Source: Serratia nevei (GTDB lineage Bacteria > Pseudomonadota > Gammaproteobacteria > Enterobacterales > Enterobacteriaceae). Taken from it: a stretch of 64,000 bases of DNA. The DNA lies in the NCBI RefSeq assembly GCF_037948395.1, contig NZ_CP149940.1:2418001-2482000 (forward strand), read 5' to 3'. Positions 57,001-64,000 of this stretch are shown here, piece by piece (positions within the stretch are counted from its first letter, which is position 1; every line of letters starts with the position of its first letter). Made by a program: the position numbers and the translations under genes. The notes below the pieces were generated by a model. It was not told where the DNA came from. It did not search any database and was given only the letters and a program-made list of their open reading frames with translations.

Positions 57001-58291
57001 GACCCGGCCGGAAGACGGCGTGCTGTGGCGCGCTTATCGCTATACCGGCCGCGGCGAGCTGGCCGGAGTGAGCGACGCGCTGCGCGGCGAAGTGCACTAC
57101 GGTTACGACGCCGAAGGCCGCCTGCTGCAACACCGCGAGCCCAATCAGGGCAAACCGGGCGCGCGGCTGGTGTACGATCTGGCGGATAACCTGCTGGGCG
57201 AACGCAGCCCGCAGAGCGACATCGACGCGCACCTGCCGCTGGCGCCGATCGCCGATAACCGGCTGACGCACTGGCAAAAACTGTTTTACCGTTACGACGC
57301 CTGGGGCAACCTGATCAGCCGGCGCAACGGCCTGTACGAACAGCACTACCGCTACGACGCCGACAACCGACTGGTGCAGGCGCACGGCCGCGGCCCGCAG
57401 GGCGAGTTCGAGGCGCAGTACCATTACGACGCGCTGGGCCGCCGCAGCCGCAAGGCGGTGCGCTACAAGGGCAAAACCGAACAGACGACCCGTTTCCTGT
57501 GGCAGGGCTACCGGTTGCTGCAGGAGCAGCGCGACGACGGCAGCCGCCGCAGCTGGAGCTATGATCCGGCCAGTCCGTGGAGCCCGCTGGCGGCGCTGGA
57601 GCAGGCGGGCGACAGCCGCTCGGCGGATATCTACTGGTATCACACCGATCTGAACAGCGCGCCGCTGGAAGTGACCGACGCGGCGGGCAACCTGTGCTGG
57701 TCCGGGCAATACGACACCTTCGGCAAGCTGCAGGGCCAGACGGTGGCCGGCGCGGCGAAGCGGCAGGGCGCGCAATATCAGCAGCCGCTGCGCTACGCCG
57801 GGCAATATCAGGACGACGAAAGCGGCCTGCACTACAACCTGTTCCGCTACTACGAACCCGAGGTGGGGCGTTTCACCACGCAGGACCCGATAGGGTTGGA
57901 AGGCGGGTTGAACCTGTATCAGTATGCGCCGAACCCGCTGATGTGGGTGGATCCGTTGGGGTTGAGTAGTAAGCCTTGCAAGACTGAAGAAACAACCCGT
58001 GTTCGCCATTACACCAATCGTAAAGGCTCAAATGCAATTGAAGAAAGTGGCGTAATAAAAGCTCAGGATAATGGTCGAGTTTATGTTGAGCCAGCAAATA
58101 AAAAACCAATGAGTCAAGTTCAGGCTGAAAATAAATATCAAATTAAACCAGGAAGAGGAAGGGATTATGTTGAGACCGATGTTCCCAACTCACAATTAGA
58201 GTGGATTACTAATCCTCGCTATCATACCCAAGAGCTTACTGTGAAGGGTGATGTGCCCTTAAAAAATCCAACGGTCACAAAAAGGAAGTAA
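54098..58291 (+). CDS. rhs: T6SS effector Rhs with prePAAR, two-helix N-terminus, PAAR, YD-repeat shell and ART-like toxin tip
   Basis: A 1,397-residue effector. Residues 1-14 hold the prePAAR motif (ARVGDTIGHSHALAG region), about 15-70 are two hydrophobic helices (GTLVGGLIAAAGAVAAGALF), and the PAAR domain extends to about residue 170. YD/RHS repeats fill the centre. The core closes with GRFTTQDPIGLEGGLNLYQY and DPLGL near residue 1288, where Rhs proteins self-cleave. The last 107 residues (VRHYTNRKGSNAIEESGVIK and on) are AT-rich and fit a HYD1-type ADP-ribosyltransferase toxin; that toxin call is tentative. Confidence 0.93.
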   Translation: MTEAARVGDTIGHSHALAGMIAGTLVGGLIAAAGAVAAGALFVAGLAASCIGVGVLLIGASLAVGYLTGEAATAARDGIADAGAGSLTPKGNIVTGSPNVFINGKPAALATNSQVACSDDGPSMQMAQGSDKVSINGQPASRVGDKTNCDAQVMEGSPNVFIGGGTVTTLPIKPEVPDWLYKVSDLTLLFAGLVGGVGGAAGKLGALGKLLGKLPGINKLARIACRAGTLMTATAAVGIIARPVDIVSGQKFLDGEDDLDFVLPSRLPVAWQRYWRSGNPGDGVLGRGWNLFWESSLQPYQDGLVWRAPSGDFVAFPQVPRGHKTYCEAEKCWLMHNDDGSWQLFDVGEQIFHYPPLAGDQPSRLSMITDAIGNATSLFYDDEGLLSELVDSAGQRLMCRYAQGRLREVALQTAEGERTLARYGYDEQGQLTTVSNRAGEVTRRFGWRDGLMISHQDAAGLLNEYQWQEIDGVPRVTAYRNSAGESLEFGYDFAGGRRSAVRGDGKRAEWRLDDDDNVAQYTDFDQRRYGFIYQRGELCSVLLPGGAQRQSEWDPYGRLLSETDPLGRVTRYQYSRNSGRLFAVAYPDGSSEAQHWDTLGRPTRYVDALGNATLYRYPDDEESLPAGVIDALGGEVKLEWDARGQLTRYTDCSGSVTAYTYDALGQLTAQTDAEGHQTHYRWDNGGRLHTLIHPDGGEERFNWNAHGQLAEHQDALGSLTRWQYNALGLPVSITDRINRTRRYHYSPQGWLTRLENGNGGDYRFSYDAVGRVLAEERPDDTRHYYRYGAAGLLEEHREVGLPGSTGELTQREQRFRFDEAGQLVWRGNASAEWHYRFDAMGRLRELNRLPTASGAALGIEPDSVQMRYDAAGRLLGEQSVNGELQYQWDALANLQALTLPQGDRLRWLYYGSGHASAIKFNQQVVSEFTRDRLHRETGRSQGALQQQRRYDAMGRRSWQSSAFGHDKLTRPEDGVLWRAYRYTGRGELAGVSDALRGEVHYGYDAEGRLLQHREPNQGKPGARLVYDLADNLLGERSPQSDIDAHLPLAPIADNRLTHWQKLFYRYDAWGNLISRRNGLYEQHYRYDADNRLVQAHGRGPQGEFEAQYHYDALGRRSRKAVRYKGKTEQTTRFLWQGYRLLQEQRDDGSRRSWSYDPASPWSPLAALEQAGDSRSADIYWYHTDLNSAPLEVTDAAGNLCWSGQYDTFGKLQGQTVAGAAKRQGAQYQQPLRYAGQYQDDESGLHYNLFRYYEPEVGRFTTQDPIGLEGGLNLYQYAPNPLMWVDPLGLSSKPCKTEETTRVRHYTNRKGSNAIEESGVIKAQDNGRVYVEPANKKPMSQVQAENKYQIKPGRGRDYVETDVPNSQLEWITNPRYHTQELTVKGDVPLKNPTVTKRK
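57115..57963 (+). repeat. 849-bp Rhs core-end repeat, copy 1
   Basis: The end of the main rhs core is repeated in direct orientation at 58751-59599, with only scattered substitutions and no insertion or deletion (offset 1,636 bp throughout). Both copies end at the same base after DPLGL, where the toxin sequences diverge. Confidence 0.95.
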
Positions 58292-58292
58292 G

Positions 58293-58610
58293 ATGTTAAA
58301 AGAAAATGAAACAATCAAACTAACAGGTGAAGAAGCTGTTAATATAATCAAGGAGGTTAATTATTTATTGATCTCACTTGGTAATATCGCACATTATTAT
58401 TACAGCGAGCCAGTTATTAGTGACGATAAGCGGTTAGAGTATGAGAGCGAAACAACTAAATTTATAGACAAGAATAAAGTTACACATAGGCTGGCAGAAA
58501 TTAGAAGGATATTATCCAGTAAGTTTGATAATAGCCTTGGTGATGATGATATGGATGATATAGAGAGAGCTACAGAGGATACCCCTTATTGGGAGAAGCC
58601 GGGGGACTAG
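58293..58610 (+). CDS. Immunity protein for Rhs toxin tip 1
   Basis: A 105-residue acidic, AT-rich protein that starts 1 bp after the rhs stop, behind a AAAGGAAG ribosome site. It is mostly helical with no signal peptide (start MLKENETIKLTGEEAVNII). No family recognised. The position directly after a toxin tip is diagnostic for a cognate immunity protein acting in the cytoplasm. Confidence 0.8.
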   Translation: MLKENETIKLTGEEAVNIIKEVNYLLISLGNIAHYYYSEPVISDDKRLEYESETTKFIDKNKVTHRLAEIRRILSSKFDNSLGDDDMDDIERATEDTPYWEKPGD

Positions 58611-58745
58611 CCTCAAAGAAAATTAGGCACTACAGGAATAGCGTGGTGCCTCCTGCTAAACAAACGAATTTAGAATTTAATTAAAGCGTGAAAAGGCAAT
58701 GTTTGGCTCTTTAAAAATCATATAGAATCAAATGGTTAAGATTGT

Positions 58746-59975
58746 ATGGCAGGCCGCCTGCTGCAACACCGAGAACCCAATCAGGGCAAACCGGGCGTGC
58801 GGCTGGTGTACGATCTGGCGGATAACCTGCTGGGCGAACGCAGCCCGCAGAGCGACATCGACGCGCACCTGCCGCTGGCGCCGATCGCTGATAACCGGCT
58901 GACGCACTGGCAAAAACTGTTTTACCGTTACGACGCCTGGGGCAACCTGATCAGCCGGCGCAACGGCCTGTACGAACAGCACTACCGCTACGACGCCGAC
59001 AATCGGCTGGTGCAGGCGCACGGCCGCGGCCCGCAGGGCGAATTCGAGGCGCAGTATCATTACGATGCGCTGGGCCGCCGCAGCCGCAAGGCGGTGCGCT
59101 ACAAGGGCAAAACCGAACAGACGACCCGTTTCCTGTGGCAGGGCTACCGGTTGCTGCAGGAGCAGCGCGACGACGGCAGCCGCCGCAGCTGGAGCTACGA
59201 TCCGGCCAGCCCTTGGAGCCCGCTGGCGGCGCTGGAGCAGGCGGGCGACAGCCGCTCGGCAGATATTTACTGGTATCACACCGATCTGAACAGCGCGCCG
59301 CTGGAAGTGACCGATGCAACGGGCAACCTGTGCTGGTCCGGGCAATACGACACTTTCGGCAAGCTGCAGGGCCAGACGGTGGCCGGCGCGGCGAAGCGGC
59401 AGGGTGCGCAATATCAGCAGCCGCTGCGCTACGCCGGGCAATATCAGGACGACGAAAGCGGCCTGCACTACAACCTGTTCCGCTACTACGAACCCGAGGT
59501 GGGGCGTTTCACCACGCAGGATCCGATAGGGTTGCGCGGCGGGTTGAACCTTTATCAGTATGCGCCGAACCCGCTGATGTGGGTGGATCCGTTGGGGTTA
59601 TCTCCAGTAAGCCCAAAAACTGTTCTTTTCTCACAAGACAGTATTAATCCTGTCTTCGATGATGGCAGGAATGTTAATGAGTTAATTCATAGATTGAAAA
59701 ACGATCCGTCATATATCAATCAAGTAGAACCTATTAGAAAAGTAAGAATGCGTGATTTACCAGAAAATGTACAAGAAAGGTTAATTTCCCAAGGTGCACA
59801 TAAGGATTCTGTCTTTAGTCTTGATAACCGGCGTCTTTATGCAGCTAAAGAGGCTGGTGTAGCCAAAATCCCTTCTAGGTGGGCAACACAGGAAGAATTG
59901 TCGAAAATTAATCTTAATAGGCGTTTTTCAACTAAGAATTCAGGCAGGTCAATTAGAACTAGAGGATGTGCTTAA
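58746..59975 (+). pseudogene. Displaced Rhs core end with second toxin tip
   Basis: A 409-codon frame. Codons 3-285 repeat the end of the main Rhs core; from VSPKTVLFSQDSI a new 124-residue tip begins, with the pattern VLFSQDSI...SLDNRRLYAAKEAGV...IPSRW that recurs in polymorphic toxin tips (probably a nuclease-type domain; not certain). It has an ATG but no good ribosome site, PAAR or shell, so it cannot be delivered alone. It serves as a silent replacement tip. Confidence 0.85.
58751..59599 (+). repeat. 849-bp Rhs core-end repeat, copy 2
   Basis: Direct repeat of 57115-57963. Recombination between the copies would delete 1,636 bp and place toxin tip 2 in frame on the main Rhs protein. Confidence 0.95.
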
Positions 59976-59976
59976 A

Positions 59977-60330
59977 ATGAATGTACAAGCAATAAAAACT
60001 AAGTATGGGATCATGCTAGGACGAGATGCCTTGATTATTTCTGAACATGAAATGAGTTTTTCTCCTTTTACATTTAAAGTTAAAGCGTTGCTTTCGTTAT
60101 CGGCATGCGAGCCAGAGATTTTGAATGAGGCAGATGTGAAAATAGAGTTCTTTTTTAGTGAAATAGAAAGGATGTCTATTTATAAAGTTGATGACTACCC
60201 TTATGAGAGGTATTCAGAGTCAAGCTTTGATTTGCTGGAAGAATACAGTTCAGGAAAAAAAAGAGTTGCGTTAAGTACTTATGATCATGTTTTCGATGTT
60301 ACAGGTAATTTTAAAATATTGTATGAATAA
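59977..60330 (+). CDS. Immunity protein for Rhs toxin tip 2
   Basis: A 117-residue AT-rich protein that starts at the ATG at 59977, 1 bp after the tip 2 stop, with AGAGGA upstream; a GTG at 59968 is also in frame. Predicted mixed alpha/beta with no signal peptide. Family not recognised; role inferred from position. Confidence 0.75.
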   Translation: MNVQAIKTKYGIMLGRDALIISEHEMSFSPFTFKVKALLSLSACEPEILNEADVKIEFFFSEIERMSIYKVDDYPYERYSESSFDLLEEYSSGKKRVALSTYDHVFDVTGNFKILYE

Positions 60331-60473
60331 CGGGGCGTTTTGAGTCGCAGAAAAAGATCGAAGTGGTAGGAGGCATAGTAACAACAACAGTCGCTGCGCG
60401 ACACCTTTGGATTGATAGAACACACGAAGCAGGACTACTCGATGTCTCAACACCATCGAGTAGGTACCTGTAA
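60327..60473 (+). pseudogene. Relic of an Rhs core end
   Basis: In frame after the immunity gene, the translation reads GRFESQKKIEVVGGI, which aligns without gaps to the core end GRFTTQDPIGLEGGL (identities at G, R, F, Q, I, G, G). It then runs for about 30 codons (RHLWIDRTHEAGLLDV) to a TAA at 60471. No start codon. A third tip was probably inserted here and decayed. Confidence 0.55.
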
Positions 60474-60546
60474 CCTATTAGCTGTTAAACCAATAACGGC
60501 GTGGGCGGTAGCGTGTTAAAACTACGAAGTAGAGACCTTGAAGTAA

Positions 60547-60556
60547 GGGGGGGGGG
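60547..60556. repeat. Run of ten G before an orphan immunity-like gene
   Basis: Ten consecutive G on the plus strand end 5 bases before the GTG start at 60562. This is the longest G-run in the window and lies where a ribosome site would be expected. Confidence 0.8.
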
Positions 60557-60561
60557 CTGTC

Positions 60562-60888
60562 GTGGATGATAGTGAAAACATGATTGTTACTCAGGCTGAA
60601 ATTAGTGCGCTGAAGAAGCTTATCATGTATGTTAAGTTTTCTTGTGATGATGTTGAGTCATTAGAGTATGCTGGTAGTTATGCAATCAATAATTTCTTTG
60701 ATAAGTTGATTGCCATTGATTATCTTGGAGGGTTTGAGCGAAAATTTTATGATATACAAAACCCGGACAATGAGATTGCAGTAATGAACAAAATTAATAA
60801 ATATCAACATAATTCTTTAAATAAAATGAGTGACGAGACTATGAGGGAAGTCTTTAAACAATGTCTTCATCCATTTAAACCAAGATAA
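60562..60888 (+). CDS. Orphan immunity-like protein 3
   Basis: A 108-residue AT-rich protein that starts with GTG at 60562, or with ATG at 60580 (102 residues). Helical, soluble, lacking a signal. No intact toxin lies before it, only the core relic at 60327-60473 and a decayed stretch. Position in the array makes a retained immunity gene likely. Family not recognised. Confidence 0.65.
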   Translation: MDDSENMIVTQAEISALKKLIMYVKFSCDDVESLEYAGSYAINNFFDKLIAIDYLGGFERKFYDIQNPDNEIAVMNKINKYQHNSLNKMSDETMREVFKQCLHPFKPR

Positions 60889-60933
60889 AGTATCTTAATA
60901 GGAGAGTAATACTCTCTCTTACTAACCACATAG

Positions 60934-61089
60934 TTCGAAGAGTTTATAATCCTCCTGTGGCAGCACCGTCGGTTGTCGCAGGAGTGGTGTGACAACGGCG
61001 ACTGTTCGGCGGATATTTTTTGGCGTTACATTGATCGGATTAGTGCGTTATTGGAAGTAAGTGACACGGTGTATAACCTGGGCGGGTAA
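60934..61089 (+). pseudogene. Second relic of an Rhs core
   Basis: The frame reads LWQHRRLSQEWCDNG and then SADIFWRYIDRISALLEVSD. This aligns to core residues LWQGYRLLQEQRDDG and SADIYWYHTDLNSAPLEVTD of the intact rhs, with about 25 intervening residues deleted. It ends in TAA at 61087, overlapping the ATG of the next small gene by one base. Confidence 0.75.
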
Positions 61090-61475
61090 TGATTAATATG
61101 TTTGAAAATAATAGATTAATTGACAAACTGGTGTTTTTGAATGAATCTAATAAAAATGAAAGTGTCACTATAAATTTTTATTCTTGGGTCCATATTATTT
61201 ATGGAGTGATTATTTTTTATGGGAGAAAAAGTGAAGAGGAAGCAAGTTACATAATTAACAATACACCTATGTTTACAACCCCACCCAAGAATTTCATGGA
61301 GGCCTGTATGTTAGGTCATGAGGATGAGTATTATTGGGGTATGGTAATGTCACATGGTGATAGATATTTTGAGAAGGGTTTTACTCGTACAGCACCGGAT
61401 GATTATTATGAATGGGAGGAGGGCTATATAAGAGATCACCAGCTTGAGATAAACACTCTGGTTTTTAATGATTAA
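61089..61475 (+). CDS. Orphan immunity-like protein 4
   Basis: A 128-residue acidic, aromatic-rich AT-rich protein (EYYWGMVMSHGDRYF, DDYYEWEEGYIRDHQ). It starts at ATG 61089 or 61098, directly after the second Rhs relic. It has no signal or membrane helix. It is probably the immunity gene of a lost toxin tip. Confidence 0.65.
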   Translation: MINMFENNRLIDKLVFLNESNKNESVTINFYSWVHIIYGVIIFYGRKSEEEASYIINNTPMFTTPPKNFMEACMLGHEDEYYWGMVMSHGDRYFEKGFTRTAPDDYYEWEEGYIRDHQLEINTLVFND

Positions 61476-61626
61476 AACAAGTGATGTTGTTAGAGCCGGT
61501 AATTCTCAGTCGGTTCTAAATGTCTAGGGTAAAAAAGTATCTAAAAGCAGGTTTGATAATTTTGAAATATCCATCCATAAACATTGATAAATCATTTAAT
61601 ATTACGGTATCATTCCTCCCCCCAAA

Positions 61627-62523
61627 CTAAATACCCAATGTCCCGTTAATCAGGGTGCGGCAGTGCCCGCCGATCCAGGGTTCGCCGTCAATAAAACGCA
61701 CGCTCACGCGGCCATCTCGATTCAGTTGGGTGCCCTGGCGCACCAGGTAGCCCTGTGCGGTCTGGCCGCCGTCGGGAAAGCGGTTGGCCTTCAATAAGCG
61801 CGCCAGGCAGGCGTTGGCGCTGCCGGTCACCGGATCTTCAATCAAGGCACCGCATTCCACCATAAACGCGCGTATTTCGTAATCGGCCGGTTCGGCCGTG
61901 GTGCAGGCGCCATAGATCACCACGCCATCCACATCGCAAGCCGTTTGCAACCGTTTAATCGTGGCCTGATCCGGCGTCACCGCCAGGCAGGATTGTGCGT
62001 CCGGCAGGCGCACCATCAGCCAGCGAATGCCCATCTCGGCAATCACCGGCAGGGGGCCTCCTTCAATCACCGCGGGCCGTAAAGCGGCCATCAGCCGTTC
62101 TGTTTCCTCAGCCGCCATTGGGCGAAACTCAACTTCGGGTGCGGCGAACGCCAATGTGCCTTCCGGCAGGATATTGACCGCCACCAGGCCGACGCCGCAT
62201 TCCTGCATCACCGTTCCAGGCCGTTTGGGCGTCAATCCGGCTTCCAGCAGGGCGTGGGCGGTGCCCAGCGTTGGGTGGCCGGCGAAGGGCAGCTCTTTTT
62301 CGGTGGTGAAAATGCGCACCTTATAATCCGCCACCGGGTGCGTCGGTTTAAGCACAAAGGTGGTTTCCGAAAGGTTGGTCCAACGGGCCAATGCCAGCAT
62401 CTGCGCGCTGCTCAGCCCCTCGGCCTCCAGTACCACCGCCACGGGGTTGCCCTGCAGCGGCGTACGGGTAAACACGTCCACCTGTTTGTAGGCGCGGGGT
62501 GTCACATCATCACTTCTGAGCAT
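61627..62523 (-). CDS. PhzF-family isomerase-like protein
   Basis: A 298-residue member of the PhzF/diaminopimelate-epimerase-like fold. The catalytic glutamate lies in NLSETTFVL and the family motifs are FTTEKELPFAGHPTLG and EDPVTGSANACL. PhzF itself isomerises a phenazine precursor, but no other phenazine genes are near, so this is a stand-alone member of unknown substrate. Confidence 0.9.
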   Translation of the reverse strand: MLRSDDVTPRAYKQVDVFTRTPLQGNPVAVVLEAEGLSSAQMLALARWTNLSETTFVLKPTHPVADYKVRIFTTEKELPFAGHPTLGTAHALLEAGLTPKRPGTVMQECGVGLVAVNILPEGTLAFAAPEVEFRPMAAEETERLMAALRPAVIEGGPLPVIAEMGIRWLMVRLPDAQSCLAVTPDQATIKRLQTACDVDGVVIYGACTTAEPADYEIRAFMVECGALIEDPVTGSANACLARLLKANRFPDGGQTAQGYLVRQGTQLNRDGRVSVRFIDGEPWIGGHCRTLINGTLGI

Positions 62524-62577
62524 TTGCCATCATCCGTTATCAACAAAACCTGATGATAACGATATTCGCCAATGGCT

Positions 62578-63495
62578 TCAAAGGGTTGAGTTTTGTTTTG
62601 AGATACCCGCCCGTCGCCATTTCAGCCCCGGCTTGGCGAACATCACCAGGTTGCCCAGCAGGATCAGGCACAGGCCCAGCACGGCGTTGAAGTGCCACTG
62701 ATAGCCTTCGTAGATCGTTGAGATGGTCAGCGCCACCAGCGGGAACAGCAGGGTGCTGTAGGCCGCCGCGCCGGCGCCGATGCGGCCGAGCAGGCTGAAG
62801 TAAGCGGCGAAGGCGATCACCGATCCGAAAATCGCCAGGTACAGCAGGGAGCCGATATAGCGGCTGCTGTGTTCCATCTGGAACGAGGCGCCCTGCGCCA
62901 AGGCGATCAGCGCCATCAACAGCGCGCCGTAGGTCATGGCGTAGGTGTTGGTGGAAAAGATATCCAGCCCGCGGCGCTGATGGCGCGTGCTGATCATGTT
63001 GCCCAGCGAGAAGCCGTAGGTGCCGAGCGCGCTCAGGCCGATGCCTTTGAGCAGCTCCGGCGCCATGCGGGTGGCGGCCAGATCTTGCCAAAACAGCGCC
63101 ACGATGCCGGTCAACCCCAGCAGCGCCGCCGGCAGCAGGTTGGGGCTGGGGCGCTGGCGGAAAAACAGCAGGCTGTTGAGGGCGTTGAACAGTACCGCCA
63201 TCGAGAAGATCACCGATTCCAGCCCGCTGCTGATGTAGGCCGCCGCATGGTAGAAGCAGAAGAAGTTGAAGCCGAACACGCAGCAGCCCTGCAGCACGCA
63301 GAACAGATGATCGCGCGGAGCGAGGCGGCGCAGGCGGCGCGTTAGCAGCAGCACGGCGAACATCACCGCGGCGGAAATGGCGAAGCGGTAAGCGATCGAG
63401 ACGGGAATGGCCACCGGCCCTTCCTGTTGCAGGGTGATCGCAATCCAGGTGGTGCCCCAAATCAGCACCACGGCGAGGTACAACAGCGCATTCAT
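62578..63495 (-). CDS. EamA/DMT-family exporter
   Basis: A 305-residue inner-membrane protein with ten predicted helices in two EamA repeats (start LLYLAVVLIWGTTWIAITLQ; second repeat from about residue 150). Members export amino acids or drugs. It is divergent from the AraC gene at 63677, which probably regulates it. Confidence 0.9.
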   Translation of the reverse strand: MNALLYLAVVLIWGTTWIAITLQQEGPVAIPVSIAYRFAISAAVMFAVLLLTRRLRRLAPRDHLFCVLQGCCVFGFNFFCFYHAAAYISSGLESVIFSMAVLFNALNSLLFFRQRPSPNLLPAALLGLTGIVALFWQDLAATRMAPELLKGIGLSALGTYGFSLGNMISTRHQRRGLDIFSTNTYAMTYGALLMALIALAQGASFQMEHSSRYIGSLLYLAIFGSVIAFAAYFSLLGRIGAGAAAYSTLLFPLVALTISTIYEGYQWHFNAVLGLCLILLGNLVMFAKPGLKWRRAGISKQNSTL

Positions 63496-63676
63496 TCTAT
63501 TTGTTACTCCGAAAAAACCGATGGCGCAGTATCCGCTTTGGCGCGCGGCGGCGCTTGCAGCGCTTTGCGCTCAGTTGCATATTCTTGCGCTTTTTTTGCC
63601 AAAAGCGCGGGGCGGCGGCTGGTATGCGGCGGCGCCACTCTTTACACTGTCGGCATGTCGAACAACGGGGCCGGCG

Positions 63677-64000
63677 ATGTCCAACTATCAGGCGTTTGAA
63701 ACACTGCGTGAGCACAAGGCGCGGCTGCACGGCAGCGTGCTGCTGGGCACCGGCGTGGAGCTGGCCGCCTGGTCCAACTGCAACGATCGCGTCACGCAGG
63801 AAAGCGCCGACCACCATACCCTGAGCCTGTACGTCGCCGACGGCTATGAGTGCTATCAGCAGGTGCCGGGCGGCTGGCGCAACGGCGGCGGGCCGGATCG
63901 GTTCTGCATCATGCCGCGCCAATACGCCTCCACCTGGGATGTGCGCAGCGATCTGTCGTTCGTGCATCTGTATTGCACCGACGGGCATCTGCGGCAGCTG
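63677..64000 (+). CDS. AraC-type regulator, N-terminal part cut by the window edge
   Basis: An ATG at 63677 opens a frame of 108 codons that runs off the window. The product begins MSNYQAFETLREHKARLHGS and continues with a cupin-like sensor region (CIMPRQYASTWDVRSDLSFVH), as in AraC regulators divergent from exporter genes. The DNA-binding domain is beyond the edge, so the family call rests on the sensor half and context. Confidence 0.65.
   Translation, partial: MSNYQAFETLREHKARLHGSVLLGTGVELAAWSNCNDRVTQESADHHTLSLYVADGYECYQQVPGGWRNGGGPDRFCIMPRQYASTWDVRSDLSFVHLYCTDGHLRQL

Noticed and set aside
54900..57960. Tandem repeats in rhs as a possible CRISPR-like or satellite array
   Set aside because: They are the protein-level YD repeats of the Rhs shell: variable in sequence, in frame and without constant spacers.
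61627..62523. Part of a phenazine biosynthesis cluster because of the PhzF-like protein
   Set aside because: No other phenazine gene lies nearby, and stand-alone PhzF-fold proteins are common with other roles.

Overview
The window is a high-GC enterobacterial chromosome segment. Its gene set points to Serratia, probably S. marcescens: a serralysin-family protease beside an Inh-type inhibitor, a type VI secretion (T6SS) Rhs locus with an Eag chaperone, and many LysR/AraC-regulated catabolic cassettes. The genus call is inference from gene content; no rRNA, tRNA or CRISPR array was seen.

Bases 1-17100: after a truncated MFS gene with a divergent LysR regulator and a secreted M3 dipeptidase (dcp) comes an almost complete aerobic nicotinate pathway. 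nicC-D-E-F-T run leftward and nicX-R-A-B run rightward from a shared 327-bp promoter region that holds a TAGTG-N4-CACTA palindrome. NicAB hydroxylates nicotinate, NicC makes 2,5-dihydroxypyridine, NicX opens the ring, NicD deformylates, NicF deamidates, NicE isomerises maleate to fumarate, NicT is the likely importer and NicR the MarR switch. Active-site residues line up closely with the Pseudomonas putida enzymes. An alpha/beta hydrolase, a LysR gene and a TauE/SafE permease follow.

Bases 17100-26230: a short AT-rich orphan gene and decayed sequence, a two-gene peptidase operon (DmpA-like P1 peptidase plus M55 D-aminopeptidase), a DUF1003 protein, a second cytochrome-linked molybdenum hydroxylase operon (Tat-exported large subunit, [2Fe-2S] subunit, tri-haem cytochrome c) preceded by a perfect hairpin terminator, then an AT-rich prophage remnant ending in a truncated tape-measure gene.

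Bases 26230-40180: small regulator/enzyme cassettes: LysR with SDR and a periplasmic metallo-beta-lactamase-fold hydrolase; AraC with a LysE exporter; SDR with aldehyde dehydrogenase, AraC and MFS; adenosine deaminase with nucleoside hydrolase; GNAT; and a Tat-exported bicupin of the oxalate decarboxylase family with an altered lid motif.

Bases 40180-47201: a type I restriction-modification island (hsdR, hsdM, hsdS and a fourth PD-(D/E)XK nuclease gene). It is flanked by perfect 39-bp direct repeats that duplicate the 3' end of the next lysR gene. The left copy still carries an alternative in-frame C-terminus, stop codon and terminator for that gene, so the 6,983-bp insertion can be defined to the base; no integrase is present.

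Bases 47150-53400: the lysR with a split chromate transporter, inh divergent from a serralysin paralogue, a RibD-like reductase and a secreted alpha/beta hydrolase. Bases 53600-61480: eagR, a complete PAAR-Rhs effector and its immunity gene, then an array of displaced tips: an 849-bp duplicate of the core end with a second toxin and immunity gene, two further decayed core relics that are not annotated by simple ORF calling, and two orphan immunity-like genes, one just behind a run of ten G. The window closes with a PhzF-like enzyme, an EamA exporter and the start of an AraC regulator.
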